Assembly (NCBI GenBank): GCA_026626905.1
Contig: JAPNUX010000001.1
Location: 124,001-188,000, forward strand
Origin: Desulfurococcus sp.
Lineage (GTDB): Archaea; Thermoproteota; Thermoprotei_A; Sulfolobales; Desulfurococcaceae
DNA: 64,000 bases
Reading direction: 5' to 3'
Shown here: positions 16,903 through 25,851 of the stretch, piece after piece
Layout of the letters: each line of letters begins with the position of its first letter
How positions within the stretch are numbered: the first letter of the stretch is position 1
Program-made: the position numbers and the translations under genes
The notes under the pieces: model-generated
Told to the model about the DNA's origin: nothing
The model's database searches: none
The model's input: the letters and a program-made list of their open reading frames with translations, nothing else

Positions 16903-17169
16903 ATGCCTAGGCTAGTAGTCAACGTGTACTTCACTGTAGACGAGTACAAGGTTGAAATCAACAAGTATAGTGAGGAAGGTAGACTCGACGAGACAAAAGT
17001 ATTCATGGGTGTTAAACAGTTAGTCCTAGAGAATGTTATAGCCAGAATAAACAGGCAACTCTATAATCAGCCTTGGAGTATTATCGTGGAGGCTGGAAGC
17101 CCCATCATAGAGTACAAGGAGGGCGGGTTACTTCGGATCCGTGAGGGTGTAGTAGGTGGTAGACGCTGA
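16903..17169 (+). CDS. Small uncharacterised protein
   Basis: 88 aa, beginning 8 bases after the HD hydrolase, so in the same operon. It has an alternating strand-helix pattern (LVVNVYFTVDEYKVEI, then helix GVKQLVLENVIARINRQLY) and a glycine/arginine-rich end. There is no membrane segment or cysteine motif. I do not recognise a family. Its stop TGA overlaps a CTG that appears to start the next gene. The sequence GGTGGTAGACGC at its 3' end contains the probable ribosome site of that next gene. Confidence 0.55.
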   Translation: MPRLVVNVYFTVDEYKVEINKYSEEGRLDETKVFMGVKQLVLENVIARINRQLYNQPWSIIVEAGSPIIEYKEGGLLRIREGVVGGRR

Positions 17170-17588
17170 GCAGCATAGGGTACTTTAAGATCGAGAACTC
17201 GAGGAGCAAGAGTGGGAAGCATATTGCTTCAAGCTCCCTGCTAGTATACAGGAGAGGGCGGGGGCTCGTAAAGCCGAGTGCAAGCGATATAGTAGAGGAG
17301 GCGGCTGCTAAGCCAACCTACACTGTAGGCTCGGCGAGATCCCTTAGGATCACTCTCTCTCATGGTGATTTCGCAGTATACGGGTGGTTTGTAAGGAACT
17401 ATATGGGTAGAGTTAAAGGATACATAGCTGTATACAATCATAGAGGGGAGATAGTGTACAAGGCTAAATACCAGAACGGTGTCCTCAGGCGTAGCATAGG
17501 GGACCCTGTTTATGCGTGGCTTGTGAGAGTATATGTTGATACTCACCGGATACCTGTCTCAAAAACGGTACTAGGTGATGAGAAGTGA
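17166..17588 (+). CDS. Uncharacterised protein with probable CTG start
   Basis: The frame is open from 17163 to 17588 but holds no ATG, GTG or TTG before 17403, which would remove the first half. A CTG at 17166 overlaps the upstream stop as CTGA, the same 4-base geometry as the ATGA/GTGA/TTGA junctions elsewhere here, and GGTGGT sits 5 bases upstream. From CTG the protein is 140 aa, basic, beta-rich (for example GYIAVYNHRGEIVYKAKY) and soluble. No family is recognised. It overlaps the following gene by 4 bases. Evidence for CTG use is positional only. Confidence 0.5.
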   Translation: MSSIGYFKIENSRSKSGKHIASSSLLVYRRGRGLVKPSASDIVEEAAAKPTYTVGSARSLRITLSHGDFAVYGWFVRNYMGRVKGYIAVYNHRGEIVYKAKYQNGVLRRSIGDPVYAWLVRVYVDTHRIPVSKTVLGDEK

Positions 17589-17995
17589 GCATGGAGGAGC
17601 TAGCTAAGCGGGTCTCTAAAGCATTCTCAAGGTACAACTGCTTTATATTCGAGGAGAACGAGCTAGAGAACGTCAGAAACCTGATAATAATGGCTGAACT
17701 TAAGGGGATTGTAGAGGTTAAGCAGCTTGACCCGCGATACCCGGGTATATACATTGCTACAGTGTGGACAAAACGTATTGAGAGAGAATGCATATCCCTC
17801 GTTGAAGGCATGCTTTCGAAAGGACAGTTGACGCCAGAGGAATACAAGAAATACAGAAATGAGCTAATAGAGCAGTGCATTGTAAGCATGGAGATCGAGG
17901 AGTCTAAGAAGGTTGTTGAGGCTCTCTCAAGGTATATTGATAGATTAAAGAGTACCAGCGAGGTAAGCGGAGCCGAGGGTAGATCTGAGAGTTAA
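17585..17995 (+). CDS. Small helical uncharacterised protein
   Basis: 136 aa starting with GTG in a GTGA overlap with the gene before; an in-frame ATG follows two codons later. It is charged and mainly helical, with two cysteines (near 20 and 71) and a third near 97, and a polar serine/glutamate-rich C-terminus. There is no signal peptide or membrane segment. I do not recognise it. It sits in the same tight run as the HD hydrolase and nadM; nadM follows after 16 bases. Confidence 0.5.
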   Translation: MSMEELAKRVSKAFSRYNCFIFEENELENVRNLIIMAELKGIVEVKQLDPRYPGIYIATVWTKRIERECISLVEGMLSKGQLTPEEYKKYRNELIEQCIVSMEIEESKKVVEALSRYIDRLKSTSEVSGAEGRSES

Positions 17996-18011
17996 GCGAG
18001 GTAATTTAACT

Positions 18012-18560
18012 ATGGATGTAGAGAGATGTCTTATTATAGCACGATTCCAGCCCTTCCACTACGGGCATCTCCACGCTGTAGAATACTGCTATAGAAGGCA
18101 TAGCGAGGTCATAATAGTAGTTGGGATGGCTAGCCAGAGCCATACACCTGAAAATCCCTTTACAGCAGGTGAAAGACTCCTCATGATACGGGGGGCTCTC
18201 AAGTGGGCTGGGCACGATTTATCAAGGTATATAACAGTCACTCTGCCAACACTAGAAGTCAACAGGGCAGCTGTACACTTTGTTAGACAGTACAGTCCCC
18301 CCTTTAAATACGTTGTAACCTTAAATCCGATAATACAGCGCCTCTTCACTGAGGAAGGCTACACTGTAGTGGCTCCGCCATCTATTGATAGAGATAAGTA
18401 TAGTGGGAGTATTGTAAGGAAGCTTATAGCGAGTGGTGATCCCTCATGGAAGCAGCTGGTTCCACCGCCGGTTGCCGAGATAATTGAAGGTATTGGTGGT
18501 GTTGAGAGAGTTAGAATGCTCTATAGCGAGAAGCTGCCCGGATACTACTCTACTGCGTGA
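18012..18560 (+). CDS. nadM: Nicotinamide-nucleotide adenylyltransferase, archaeal NadM type
   Basis: Joins nicotinamide mononucleotide (or nicotinate mononucleotide) with ATP to make NAD precursors or NAD in the cytoplasm. The nucleotidyltransferase signature RFQPFHYGH (11-19) includes the HxGH nucleotide-binding pair. ENPFTAGERLLMI (about 47-59) and SGSIVRKLIASG near 142 complete the archaeal NadM pattern. Length 182 aa is normal. The gene is in a tight run before a YkgJ-like gene and birA, so NAD and biotin cofactor functions are adjacent. Confidence 0.9.
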   Translation: MDVERCLIIARFQPFHYGHLHAVEYCYRRHSEVIIVVGMASQSHTPENPFTAGERLLMIRGALKWAGHDLSRYITVTLPTLEVNRAAVHFVRQYSPPFKYVVTLNPIIQRLFTEEGYTVVAPPSIDRDKYSGSIVRKLIASGDPSWKQLVPPPVAEIIEGIGGVERVRMLYSEKLPGYYSTA

Positions 18561-18561
18561 G

Positions 18562-19262
18562 GTGGAGAAGCTATTCGAGGAGATAGCAGGGAGATACCTG
18601 TATTCAAGTGCCCTGCATGTGGTCTCTGCTGTACTTTCTCTCCTGTATCACTACTACCTCACGAGGACGTAGTTTTAAAACTCATAGCTGGTAAGCTGGG
18701 CTTACCCTACAAGAGTCAGCCAGGCTACATGGTTTACGACGAGATATCAGGCGTGAATATAGCCTTCAGCTACGTCATGGAGCTAGTTAATGGTAAATGC
18801 GTTTTTCTCAATGGAGTTAAATGCTTGATTCACGATGTATACAAACCGCTTATATGCCGAAGCTACCCGTATATTCCACGCTACGTTAAATACAATATAG
18901 ATGAGAGGGAAAAACGTGTATTCGCTGTAGCCGAGTACGGTTTAAGCCTCGCGTGCCCTGTTATTAGAAGAGACCGTGGTGTACTCGAGATGCATGTAGA
19001 GCAGCCCGGCATACTATTAAAGTATATGCCGAGAGAGTACTATGCGTCAATTGAAATGGAGAACACCAGGAACCTCCTACTAGGCCTTCTATCAAAGCTC
19101 TGGAGGGACGGCTTAGTTGAGATATCAACAGCTAGAAGAAGCACGCAGGTGGTTAACCTCTACGAGTTTCTAAGAGTATACTACCCTAACCTCCCAAACA
19201 TACTTAACATTGATAAGGTTGTCGAGAAAGTAAGAGTACTGGAGGGCGAAGCCGGTGAGTGA
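18562..19262 (+). CDS. YkgJ-like CxxCxxCC metal-cluster protein, apparent frameshift
   Basis: KCPACGLCC, with four close cysteines, plus later cysteines in GKCVFLNGVKCLIHD and PLICRSYPY, matches the YkgJ family, thought to bind Zn or an Fe-S cluster. In the main frame there is no ATG, GTG or TTG between the nadM stop (18558-18560) and 18729, which lies beyond the motif. A neighbouring frame reads naturally from GTG 18562 (EKLFEEIAG). Adding one G to GGG at 18589-18591 joins the frames as EEIAGEIPVFKCPACG and gives 233 aa. So the gene is either hit by a one-base error or truly frameshifted. It overlaps birA by 8 bases. Confidence 0.6.
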
Positions 19263-20160
19263 GGATTTACTGTTGAAACTAGAAGTTCTAAGAGTACTCT
19301 CCCAGCGTAGGGAGATGGAGCTTCAAGAGTTAGCCAGGGAGCTTGGTGTGACCGAGGAGTATGCTCGCGGAATCCTCGGTGAGCTATCCAAGTACTTCAT
19401 TATCAAGGTATCAGAGTCATCTGTCTCCTGGAGTACTAGTGATAACCTTGGATGGCTTAAACCCTGGGGGTGGAGCTACTACTACAGGATTATAATGGGG
19501 TCTTCAATGACCTCAGCGAGATGGCTGCCTCCCTGGAGTATTGTAGTATCAGAGCTTCAAAGCCAGGGTAAGGGGAGACACGGTAAAACCTGGATAAGCA
19601 ACCTGGGGGGCTTATGGGTGACATTCAAGATCCACGCTAAGCCTCAGACCACTCAGCTACTACCAATGATAGTCCCCGTCGTACTAGTTAGAGTTCTAAG
19701 AGATAAGCTCTCAGTTAACTCGGAGGTAAAGTGGCCTAACGATATAGTCTACAAGAATGGAAAGATCGCTGGCATCCTCTTAGAGGGAGAGTACGCGGGA
19801 GCAGATATTATAGGCTATATTGGAGTGGGAATGAACGTCAATAATGATCCCCCGATAGAAACTGCTGTAAGCCTCAGAGGTATTAAAGGCGAGCTAGTAC
19901 CACGCGGTAGGTTACTCTCTTATTTAACGGGATGGATGGGCAGGCTAGACAAGCTGTCGGAGAAACCTGATGAACTGAGAAGAGAGTACATGGAGTATCT
20001 TTCAACCCTAGGTAGAAGAGTTACAGCTCTAACTGTAAGTGGAGAGGTTAAGGGTGTAGCCAAGGACATCACAGAGCTAGGCGAGCTAGTAGTAGAGAAT
20101 GAGAGAGGTAGCTACAAGCTAACTAGTAGTGAAGTACTCAGACTCATACACGTTGAGTAG
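19255..20160 (+). CDS. birA: Biotin--protein ligase with N-terminal winged helix
   Basis: Activates biotin as biotinyl-AMP and attaches it to carboxylase carrier lysines. QGKGRHGKTW (104-113) is the biotinyl-AMP loop, KWPNDI (159-164) and KIAGILLEG the catalytic core, and GVGMNVN the following strand. The N-terminal 55 residues form a winged helix (LQELARELGVTEEYARGIL), so this is a BirA-type ligase that may also repress transcription. The small C-terminal domain is present. The start is a GTG overlapping the preceding gene by 8 bases. Confidence 0.9.
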   Translation: MSEDLLLKLEVLRVLSQRREMELQELARELGVTEEYARGILGELSKYFIIKVSESSVSWSTSDNLGWLKPWGWSYYYRIIMGSSMTSARWLPPWSIVVSELQSQGKGRHGKTWISNLGGLWVTFKIHAKPQTTQLLPMIVPVVLVRVLRDKLSVNSEVKWPNDIVYKNGKIAGILLEGEYAGADIIGYIGVGMNVNNDPPIETAVSLRGIKGELVPRGRLLSYLTGWMGRLDKLSEKPDELRREYMEYLSTLGRRVTALTVSGEVKGVAKDITELGELVVENERGSYKLTSSEVLRLIHVE

Positions 20161-20348
20161 TACTCCACTGTATTCACTCCTATAGCCTAAAGGCCTAGTA
20201 ATCGTAGAGTAATGGTAGTCAAGGGTCTCTCACTACATTTTACCCACACGGTAGCCTCTAGTATACGCCACCCCCTTAATGAGAATTTAAAGCATTGTGA
20301 GCAAATATCAACTAGAGCAGGCATGATAGGTATGTCACTGGTGGTTTC

Positions 20349-20987
20349 ATGGAGTTCACGGATCTCCTGGCAGTCCTAGCTCTATCTATTCTCGCTGGCG
20401 TAATGATTGTATGGTATTATTACTGGAGGAGGAGAATGCTCTGGTTAATGCATAGTATCGTGAAAACACTCGAAGAAGTCTTCAAGCCTGTTGATAAAAA
20501 CTATGTGCTTCTCGGGTATCTCGTTGGCTTTAAATCCGAGTATAAGCTTGACTCCACCGGGGCAAAGAGGATCTACGCTAGGCTTCTACTTCTACCACAC
20601 TACAGTCTACTCTACTACCCTATAGCTAGGCTTCTAACGAGCAAGGTTGACAGGCTGGATATTCTAGTTAAGGAACCTGGCTTGAAGCTAAGGAGGATGC
20701 ATGTAGTGAAGCGTGGATGGCTCAGACTATTGAAGCAGGATGATTTGAGTGTAGAGGGCTTGAAAAGCGAGGTCTTTGAGCATGGTGGGGTCGAATACTA
20801 TGTTTACTACGAGGATGGTAGAGATAGGGATATACTAGTCAGCTTAGTTAAGAATCACAGCGGCTATCTAAGGGTATCAAGCATACCTGAGGAGAACGCT
20901 ATACTGATCACCATGAAAGCTGAGCCCGAGAATATCGTTCAGGCTGCAAAAGACCTAGTAGCATTAAAGAGGAGTTTCAGAGACTAG
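20349..20987 (+). CDS. Uncharacterised membrane-anchored protein
   Basis: 212 aa. One membrane helix (about residues 5-25) ends in a basic WRRR anchor, leaving the bulk in the cytoplasm by the positive-inside rule. The soluble part has alpha/beta character, with a basic central region (KLRRMHVVKRGWLRLLK) and a C-terminal strand-helix unit (ILITMKAEPENIVQAAKDL). No family is recognised. The 188 bases before it hold a TATA-like AATTTAAAG near 20283, and GGTGG stands before the ATG. It converges with the flippase gene 10 bases downstream. Confidence 0.6.
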   Translation: MEFTDLLAVLALSILAGVMIVWYYYWRRRMLWLMHSIVKTLEEVFKPVDKNYVLLGYLVGFKSEYKLDSTGAKRIYARLLLLPHYSLLYYPIARLLTSKVDRLDILVKEPGLKLRRMHVVKRGWLRLLKQDDLSVEGLKSEVFEHGGVEYYVYYEDGRDRDILVSLVKNHSGYLRVSSIPEENAILITMKAEPENIVQAAKDLVALKRSFRD

Positions 20988-20997
20988 CTTTGAAAGG

Positions 20998-22572
20998 CTA
21001 GTCGCGTCTAGTGAGATCAGCTGCCTTCCTGTACAGCCATACTAGAATTCCCAGGATGGATCCCACCACTGGGATCCTCCTGGATAACGCTTCAAGCATT
21101 GCTACCTCAATACTACTTATGATGCCTATTAAGCCACCAACCACGGTGAATGCAATAGCGTATAGAGTGAAGCCTACTAGAGCCTGGGCGATATAGTACT
21201 GGAGGCTTAATGTAAGGTACCTGATGGGCATTAAGAGAGCTATGGATACCGCTAGTATCATGGAGACTCTTCTGAGTGAAGGATTCACCTTGTACTTGTA
21301 GCTACCGTAGTAAGCTAGTACGAGAGATGATACTAGAGGGTATAATCCCTGTGCTACCGCTATACCCTGTAACCTCATTACAAGTGAGAGTGGAAAAGCG
21401 AGTAGAAGCCCGGAGGACAGGATTGCAAGCCCGTAGAGTGCGAGAGGCTTCTTATCCTCGAGAATCCAGTAGATGGCCCCGTATACTGCTTGAATAGGCC
21501 ATGCAATCATGCTTATAGACATGTATCTGAAGAATAAGGGTGCTAGAGTATAGCTTCTCCCGTAAACAGAGTATAGCAGGCTGTCAGCGAAGAAGAAGGC
21601 GTAAGCGGTTAAAGGCACTGCTAAAGCGAAAAGCACATCGAGTAGAACTACTGCTGTATCCCTGAACTGATCCCCTGCTCTCTTAGCTAGGAGGGGGGTG
21701 AGAGGAATGGCTAGTGAGCCGAGAACTGATGTCACAGCGCCGAGTAGTGCGCTAGCTGCATTATAGTTACCCACCTGCAAGTCCCCCTCCAGGCCGAGGT
21801 CTCGTGTAGTATATGCTACTAGGAAGCCTATCACTCTGTAAACTAGGAGGCCTGAAAGCCCAATCAAGTATATTGAGAGTGAGAGGGCCAGGAAATCCCT
21901 GGGCTTGAATGCAGGCGAGCACGAGCCTGCGATCTCGACTTCCCTAATCGATAGGAGGATGCATATGAGAGCCATTACTACGTATGTGGCTACGTGAGCT
22001 AGGATCACTCCTTGAACAGATAAACCCATTAGTAGAGCAGTTGACACTAGTATGAGCCTTAAGAGCGGGGCGAGTAGCTGGAGGAAACTTCTTAGAAAAG
22101 CCTTCTCGACGCCAGCATAGTAGGCTAGTGCAGCAGAGTACAGAGTTGAGGCAAGCGGGTATGGTGCTGTAGCAATGATTAAAGCATCTAATCCTTCCCG
22201 CTGAGCTAGTAGCACCCCGAGTTCCCTAGGATATAGTGCTATCAGGGCTAGTAGTATAGTGTTGATTGCTGAAAGTATTAGCAGCGAGAACCTATAGGAG
22301 TAGGCTGCTGTGCACTCGTCTCCTCGAGCTCTAGCAGTCGATACGTACCTGAACATCGATGAAGTAATACCTGGGTCAGAGATCGCTGAGAGAATAGAGG
22401 AGGGTAGGAGTGCTAGAGTGTAGATACCGTAGTTTGAGGGCCCCAAGCTCCTCGAGATAATCATCATTGTGGCTACTTGAAGAGCAACTTGAAGTATTGT
22501 TGAGAACCCGTATAAGACGGCTTGCGTAGCTGTATCAACGGCCTCGCCGTTACCCCTGCTCAAGTAGTCCAC
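20998..22572 (-). CDS. Polysaccharide/lipid-linked oligosaccharide flippase (Wzx/MATE-like)
   Basis: 524-aa polytopic protein with about 14 hydrophobic helices. The N-terminal region (GFSTILQVALQVATMMIISRSLGPSNYG) is the typical opening of polysaccharide-biosynthesis flippases of the MOP superfamily, where the RxLGPxxYG motif follows helix 1. Such proteins move lipid-linked sugars across the membrane for glycosylation or surface polymers. That would fit the sequon-rich surface proteins encoded upstream, but a link is inferred. It has its own promoter facing the thiL gene (61-base gap). Confidence 0.8.
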   Translation of the reverse strand: MDYLSRGNGEAVDTATQAVLYGFSTILQVALQVATMMIISRSLGPSNYGIYTLALLPSSILSAISDPGITSSMFRYVSTARARGDECTAAYSYRFSLLILSAINTILLALIALYPRELGVLLAQREGLDALIIATAPYPLASTLYSAALAYYAGVEKAFLRSFLQLLAPLLRLILVSTALLMGLSVQGVILAHVATYVVMALICILLSIREVEIAGSCSPAFKPRDFLALSLSIYLIGLSGLLVYRVIGFLVAYTTRDLGLEGDLQVGNYNAASALLGAVTSVLGSLAIPLTPLLAKRAGDQFRDTAVVLLDVLFALAVPLTAYAFFFADSLLYSVYGRSYTLAPLFFRYMSISMIAWPIQAVYGAIYWILEDKKPLALYGLAILSSGLLLAFPLSLVMRLQGIAVAQGLYPLVSSLVLAYYGSYKYKVNPSLRRVSMILAVSIALLMPIRYLTLSLQYYIAQALVGFTLYAIAFTVVGGLIGIISSIEVAMLEALSRRIPVVGSILGILVWLYRKAADLTRRD

Positions 22573-22633
22573 CTTAGCGAAAGTTAACTAAATATTACAT
22601 CAGGATAAAAACAAATGCTGTAATGGTGGTTTA

Positions 22634-23644
22634 ATGGGGAGGGTTCTCAGAGATCTCGGTGAGGAAAACGTTATAAGCATACTAGCTGGGAGATTATTGC
22701 AAGCCCCATCTATTACCGAGAACCTAGGCCATCCTGATGATGCAAGAGATATGCTTCCCAAGGGCCCTAGGATTATATATGCCTTGGATGCCTTCAGCAT
22801 TCGGAGCCTTAAGCTACCGTGGAGAACGATGAGGGATGTAGGCTGGATGGCTTTAACTGGAGCAGTAAGCGACGTAGTAGCTAAAGGCGGCATTCCCTCT
22901 GTAGCTATGATAGGGCTGGGTCTGAGCGGCGAGATGACTGCTGAAGATGTAGAGGAGCTTGCAAGTGGTGTAAGAGAGGCTGGAGACTACTATAAGGTCA
23001 GGGTTACAGGTGGTGACACCAATGAGAGCAGGGATCCATGGATAGCAGTTTCAGTCATAGGCTTCACGACATGCAAGAAACCTCCACGTAGACGTGGCAT
23101 TAAACCGGGGGATGTAGTAGTAGCTACAGGCTCCTATGGTGCAATGGGCTTTGTAGCACTCCACGGGTTAGAAGAAGCAGGCAGGCGTGAGTGGGTTGTA
23201 AGAGATACAAGGAGGAGTACGGTGAGAGTCGAGTTAGCAAACGTGATCATGGCAACCTACAGGTATATTCACTCCTCAATGGATGTAAGCGATGGCCTCG
23301 GCTATACATTAAGCCATATCTCCGAGTTAAACGGCTATGGGATAACCCTCAAGCAGCTACCCCACCACCCGGTTGAGCTGGAAGACTACTGTAGTGGTGA
23401 CACTACATGCATGTGGAGACACGTGCTAGCTGGCGGTGAAGAGTACGGTGTAGTACTCTTCGTCGACGGATCTCGTGTCGACTACGTGACTAGGGAGCTA
23501 GACTACTACGAGATATCCTACAGCGTGATCGGTGTTGTCGAGGACCGCCCGCCCGGAGTATACATTAACAACTCTACTATACATGTTGCTAGATGGGATC
23601 AATTCAAAGGGTGGTGGAATAGTGAAGTGGATTCTAGAAGGTAA
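22634..23644 (+). CDS. thiL: Thiamine-monophosphate kinase
   Basis: Phosphorylates thiamine monophosphate to thiamine diphosphate with ATP. LGEENVISILAGRL opens the protein as in ThiL. HPDDARDM is the metal/ATP-binding acidic stretch. VGWMALTGAVSDVVAKGGIP and VTGGDTNES follow, with SSMDVSDGLGYTLSHI and the late LAGGEEYGVV. These are the AIR-synthase/ThiL superfamily motifs in order. The ATG follows GGTGG. The 3' end overlaps the phosphatase gene by 23 bases, so they are one operon. Confidence 0.88.
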   Translation: MGRVLRDLGEENVISILAGRLLQAPSITENLGHPDDARDMLPKGPRIIYALDAFSIRSLKLPWRTMRDVGWMALTGAVSDVVAKGGIPSVAMIGLGLSGEMTAEDVEELASGVREAGDYYKVRVTGGDTNESRDPWIAVSVIGFTTCKKPPRRRGIKPGDVVVATGSYGAMGFVALHGLEEAGRREWVVRDTRRSTVRVELANVIMATYRYIHSSMDVSDGLGYTLSHISELNGYGITLKQLPHHPVELEDYCSGDTTCMWRHVLAGGEEYGVVLFVDGSRVDYVTRELDYYEISYSVIGVVEDRPPGVYINNSTIHVARWDQFKGWWNSEVDSRR

Positions 23645-24479
23645 GCTGGCTCAATCACCAATGCCTCGATTAAGTGATATACCAAAGCTGGCACGGAGGT
23701 TCACAGGAATCGTTGTTCTCGCTGAAGCCAGCGAGTTACCCTTACACTACCTTGACACTCTAGCTGAGCACGGATTAGAGGTACTTCACGCTCCAACCAG
23801 GGACTTCCATCCAGTTGAACTACTCGACTTGCTGAAGGTAAGCATCTTCATTGAGAGACACATTGAGAAGGGTGGATCAGTTCTCGTGCACTGTATAGGT
23901 GGACTCGGTAGAAGTGGTGTTGCCACAGCATCATACCTAGTCTTTAAAGGCTATACTTCCTACGACGCTATACGTAAAGTGAGGAGTACTATACCAGGCT
24001 CTATTGAGAATCCCTGGCAGTCTAGAATGGTGAGAACTTATGAGGTGCTAGTAAACAAGCTCAGAGAACTAGGGCTGCTAGACACTATAGCTGAAGGAGT
24101 CCAGAGGCTTGAGAGAAGAATATATAGGCATGCATCTAAGGTACTACAGTTCCACATAGAACTCCATGATCCCCTCTACATCGACGAGGAATCCATGATA
24201 CGTGGTTTAGCGAAGATTACTAGGAAATACATAATAGGGGAAGATAGAGGAGACTATGCCAACAGCGAGCTATGCCTGCCGGAGGCTTTAGACTACGATT
24301 ACAGTAGCAGGGTTGTAACACTCTCCATCGACACTGTTGACAAACCCATTATAACACTACTATGTGATGATGACTGTAGCACCACTGTTAGAAAAGCTGG
24401 GGAATGCAGCAGGTATGTAGCGGAGATCATGGGGGGCGAGCCCGTCTTCAACTGGGGCTACTACACGGATTACGTTTAA
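23622..24479 (+). CDS. Dual-specificity/tyrosine phosphatase with extra C-terminal domain
   Basis: Cysteine-based protein phosphatase. HCIGGLGRSG (90-99) is the HCx5R active-site loop and DFHPV (61-65) supplies the general acid. The GTG at 23622 was chosen because GGTGG lies just upstream and it yields a normal N-terminus; longer in-frame starts run deep inside thiL. The catalytic domain ends near residue 165. The last 120 residues are an acidic, unrecognised domain with five cysteines, several close together (LLCDDDCSTTVRKAGEC). The target protein is unknown. Confidence 0.8.
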   Translation: MKWILEGKLAQSPMPRLSDIPKLARRFTGIVVLAEASELPLHYLDTLAEHGLEVLHAPTRDFHPVELLDLLKVSIFIERHIEKGGSVLVHCIGGLGRSGVATASYLVFKGYTSYDAIRKVRSTIPGSIENPWQSRMVRTYEVLVNKLRELGLLDTIAEGVQRLERRIYRHASKVLQFHIELHDPLYIDEESMIRGLAKITRKYIIGEDRGDYANSELCLPEALDYDYSSRVVTLSIDTVDKPIITLLCDDDCSTTVRKAGECSRYVAEIMGGEPVFNWGYYTDYV

Positions 24480-24610
24480 GCTACTACGAGGTAAACGGAA
24501 GATAGGTTGCAGGTTCTTGCATCCTAGATTCTACGGGCCGATATCTTATTACCTAAGGCTCTTAAGCATTACCTATCTGGTATAGCTTACAACTCTGAGG
24601 AGGATGAAGA

Positions 24611-25813
24611 ATGGATTTACCGCTGGCTGCTCTAAATAGGGGATTGTTCTCAATTATAGGCACACTTTTAAGTCTAATAGCTATCGTGTACCTGGGATTC
24701 GGTGTCGTAGAGCTGGGTGTACTAAACGCTTTAAACATCCTTGCCTACATCTTCGTGCTCCAACTAGCTGATAAGCTAGCTGACGCCGGCAGAATCAACT
24801 TATTGTGGCGTATAGGTGGTCTCTCAATGATTCTTCTTCACGTCTTAATATACCTCTCCATGGCGTTAAGCTCGAAGACATTAATTTACGTAGCTTCAGT
24901 AATCTATGCTGTGCTAATAGCTTCAGCAGGACTCGCCATCAACACTTACATATTCGAGTCTAGGAGTAGCTGGGAGTGGAATGCTGCGTTTGTTGAGACC
25001 TCTAGGTTTAGACTACTCTTCGAGGCGCTACTACTCTTCGCTATAGCTTATGCCAGCCTTAGAGTAGTTATCTCATCATACATATACTACGTGGCCCTAC
25101 CAGCTACACTAGTCTACATGCTAAGCGGCTTAGTTATCCGTGAACCCTCACTGAAGATTGAGAGAATACACTATAGGCTTGAATCAATCATGTCGAAGGC
25201 AATGGTGTCTGTCGACGGCATTCTAGCCCTCTCATACATGGAGCTGGGGGGAGCAGTACCTATATCCACGAGGATATACATGGCTGCAACTGTTTCATCC
25301 GGGCTGGTTTTCACGGCTTTAACAGGCTTCAGGCTGGGCAGCGAGTACCTGTGGGTTCCTCTACCATTCCTCCTAATGAACGTTTTGAATCTAAGCATAG
25401 AGAACGTGTTGTTAATCTATAGTGCCGGCAGGCTAGTGGCATTCACTTTCTACACTCTCATCAGAAAGGATGTAGTGTTCAAGAAAAGCTTTCTTACATT
25501 CAGCATTATACTCAGGGTAGCAACAGTTCTAGCGTTAATTAGAACAAGTAGTGTTATAGTAATAGGATTATTTCTAGGGCTCATATACTTAACCAGCGAC
25601 GTGATAGGTAGCAACTTATTCCTGATATTCGCTAAGAGTAGAGGTGGGTATGGTCTTGGTCTCTTCAATATAGTCAGCGAGATTGTAGGTCTTGTAGGCT
25701 CTATAACATCAGGATATGTGTTCGCGTCACTAGGGCCATCAAACACTATGTCCCTGATAGGAGCACTATTCCTGCTAGCTATGCCGGTTGCATTAAGATA
25801 CCGGAGTGAATGA
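24611..25813 (+). CDS. MFS-like multi-helix membrane transporter
   Basis: 400 aa with about 10-12 hydrophobic helices, alternating with short polar loops, and a tyrosine/arginine-rich central loop (about 180-200) dividing two halves. The closing region (GGYGLGLFNIVSEIVGLVGSI) resembles helix 11 of major facilitator transporters. Substrate cannot be told. The ATG is preceded by GAGGAGGATG, a strong ribosome site. It stands alone between the phosphatase gene and a convergent MscS-type gene. Confidence 0.6.
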   Translation: MDLPLAALNRGLFSIIGTLLSLIAIVYLGFGVVELGVLNALNILAYIFVLQLADKLADAGRINLLWRIGGLSMILLHVLIYLSMALSSKTLIYVASVIYAVLIASAGLAINTYIFESRSSWEWNAAFVETSRFRLLFEALLLFAIAYASLRVVISSYIYYVALPATLVYMLSGLVIREPSLKIERIHYRLESIMSKAMVSVDGILALSYMELGGAVPISTRIYMAATVSSGLVFTALTGFRLGSEYLWVPLPFLLMNVLNLSIENVLLIYSAGRLVAFTFYTLIRKDVVFKKSFLTFSIILRVATVLALIRTSSVIVIGLFLGLIYLTSDVIGSNLFLIFAKSRGGYGLGLFNIVSEIVGLVGSITSGYVFASLGPSNTMSLIGALFLLAMPVALRYRSE

Positions 25814-25851
25814 GGAAAGAAGATAAGGAAATCTCTTAGAGTTAAAACAAG

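Noticed and set aside
18484-18672. Plus-strand ORF of 62 codons over the end of nadM as a separate gene
   Set aside because: Only its middle part looks coding, and it is better explained as the true N-terminus of the frameshifted YkgJ-like gene.
23532-23621. Longer N-terminus for the phosphatase from TTG 23532
   Set aside because: It would lie inside thiL for 113 bases and has no ribosome site, whereas GTG 23622 has GGTGG just upstream.
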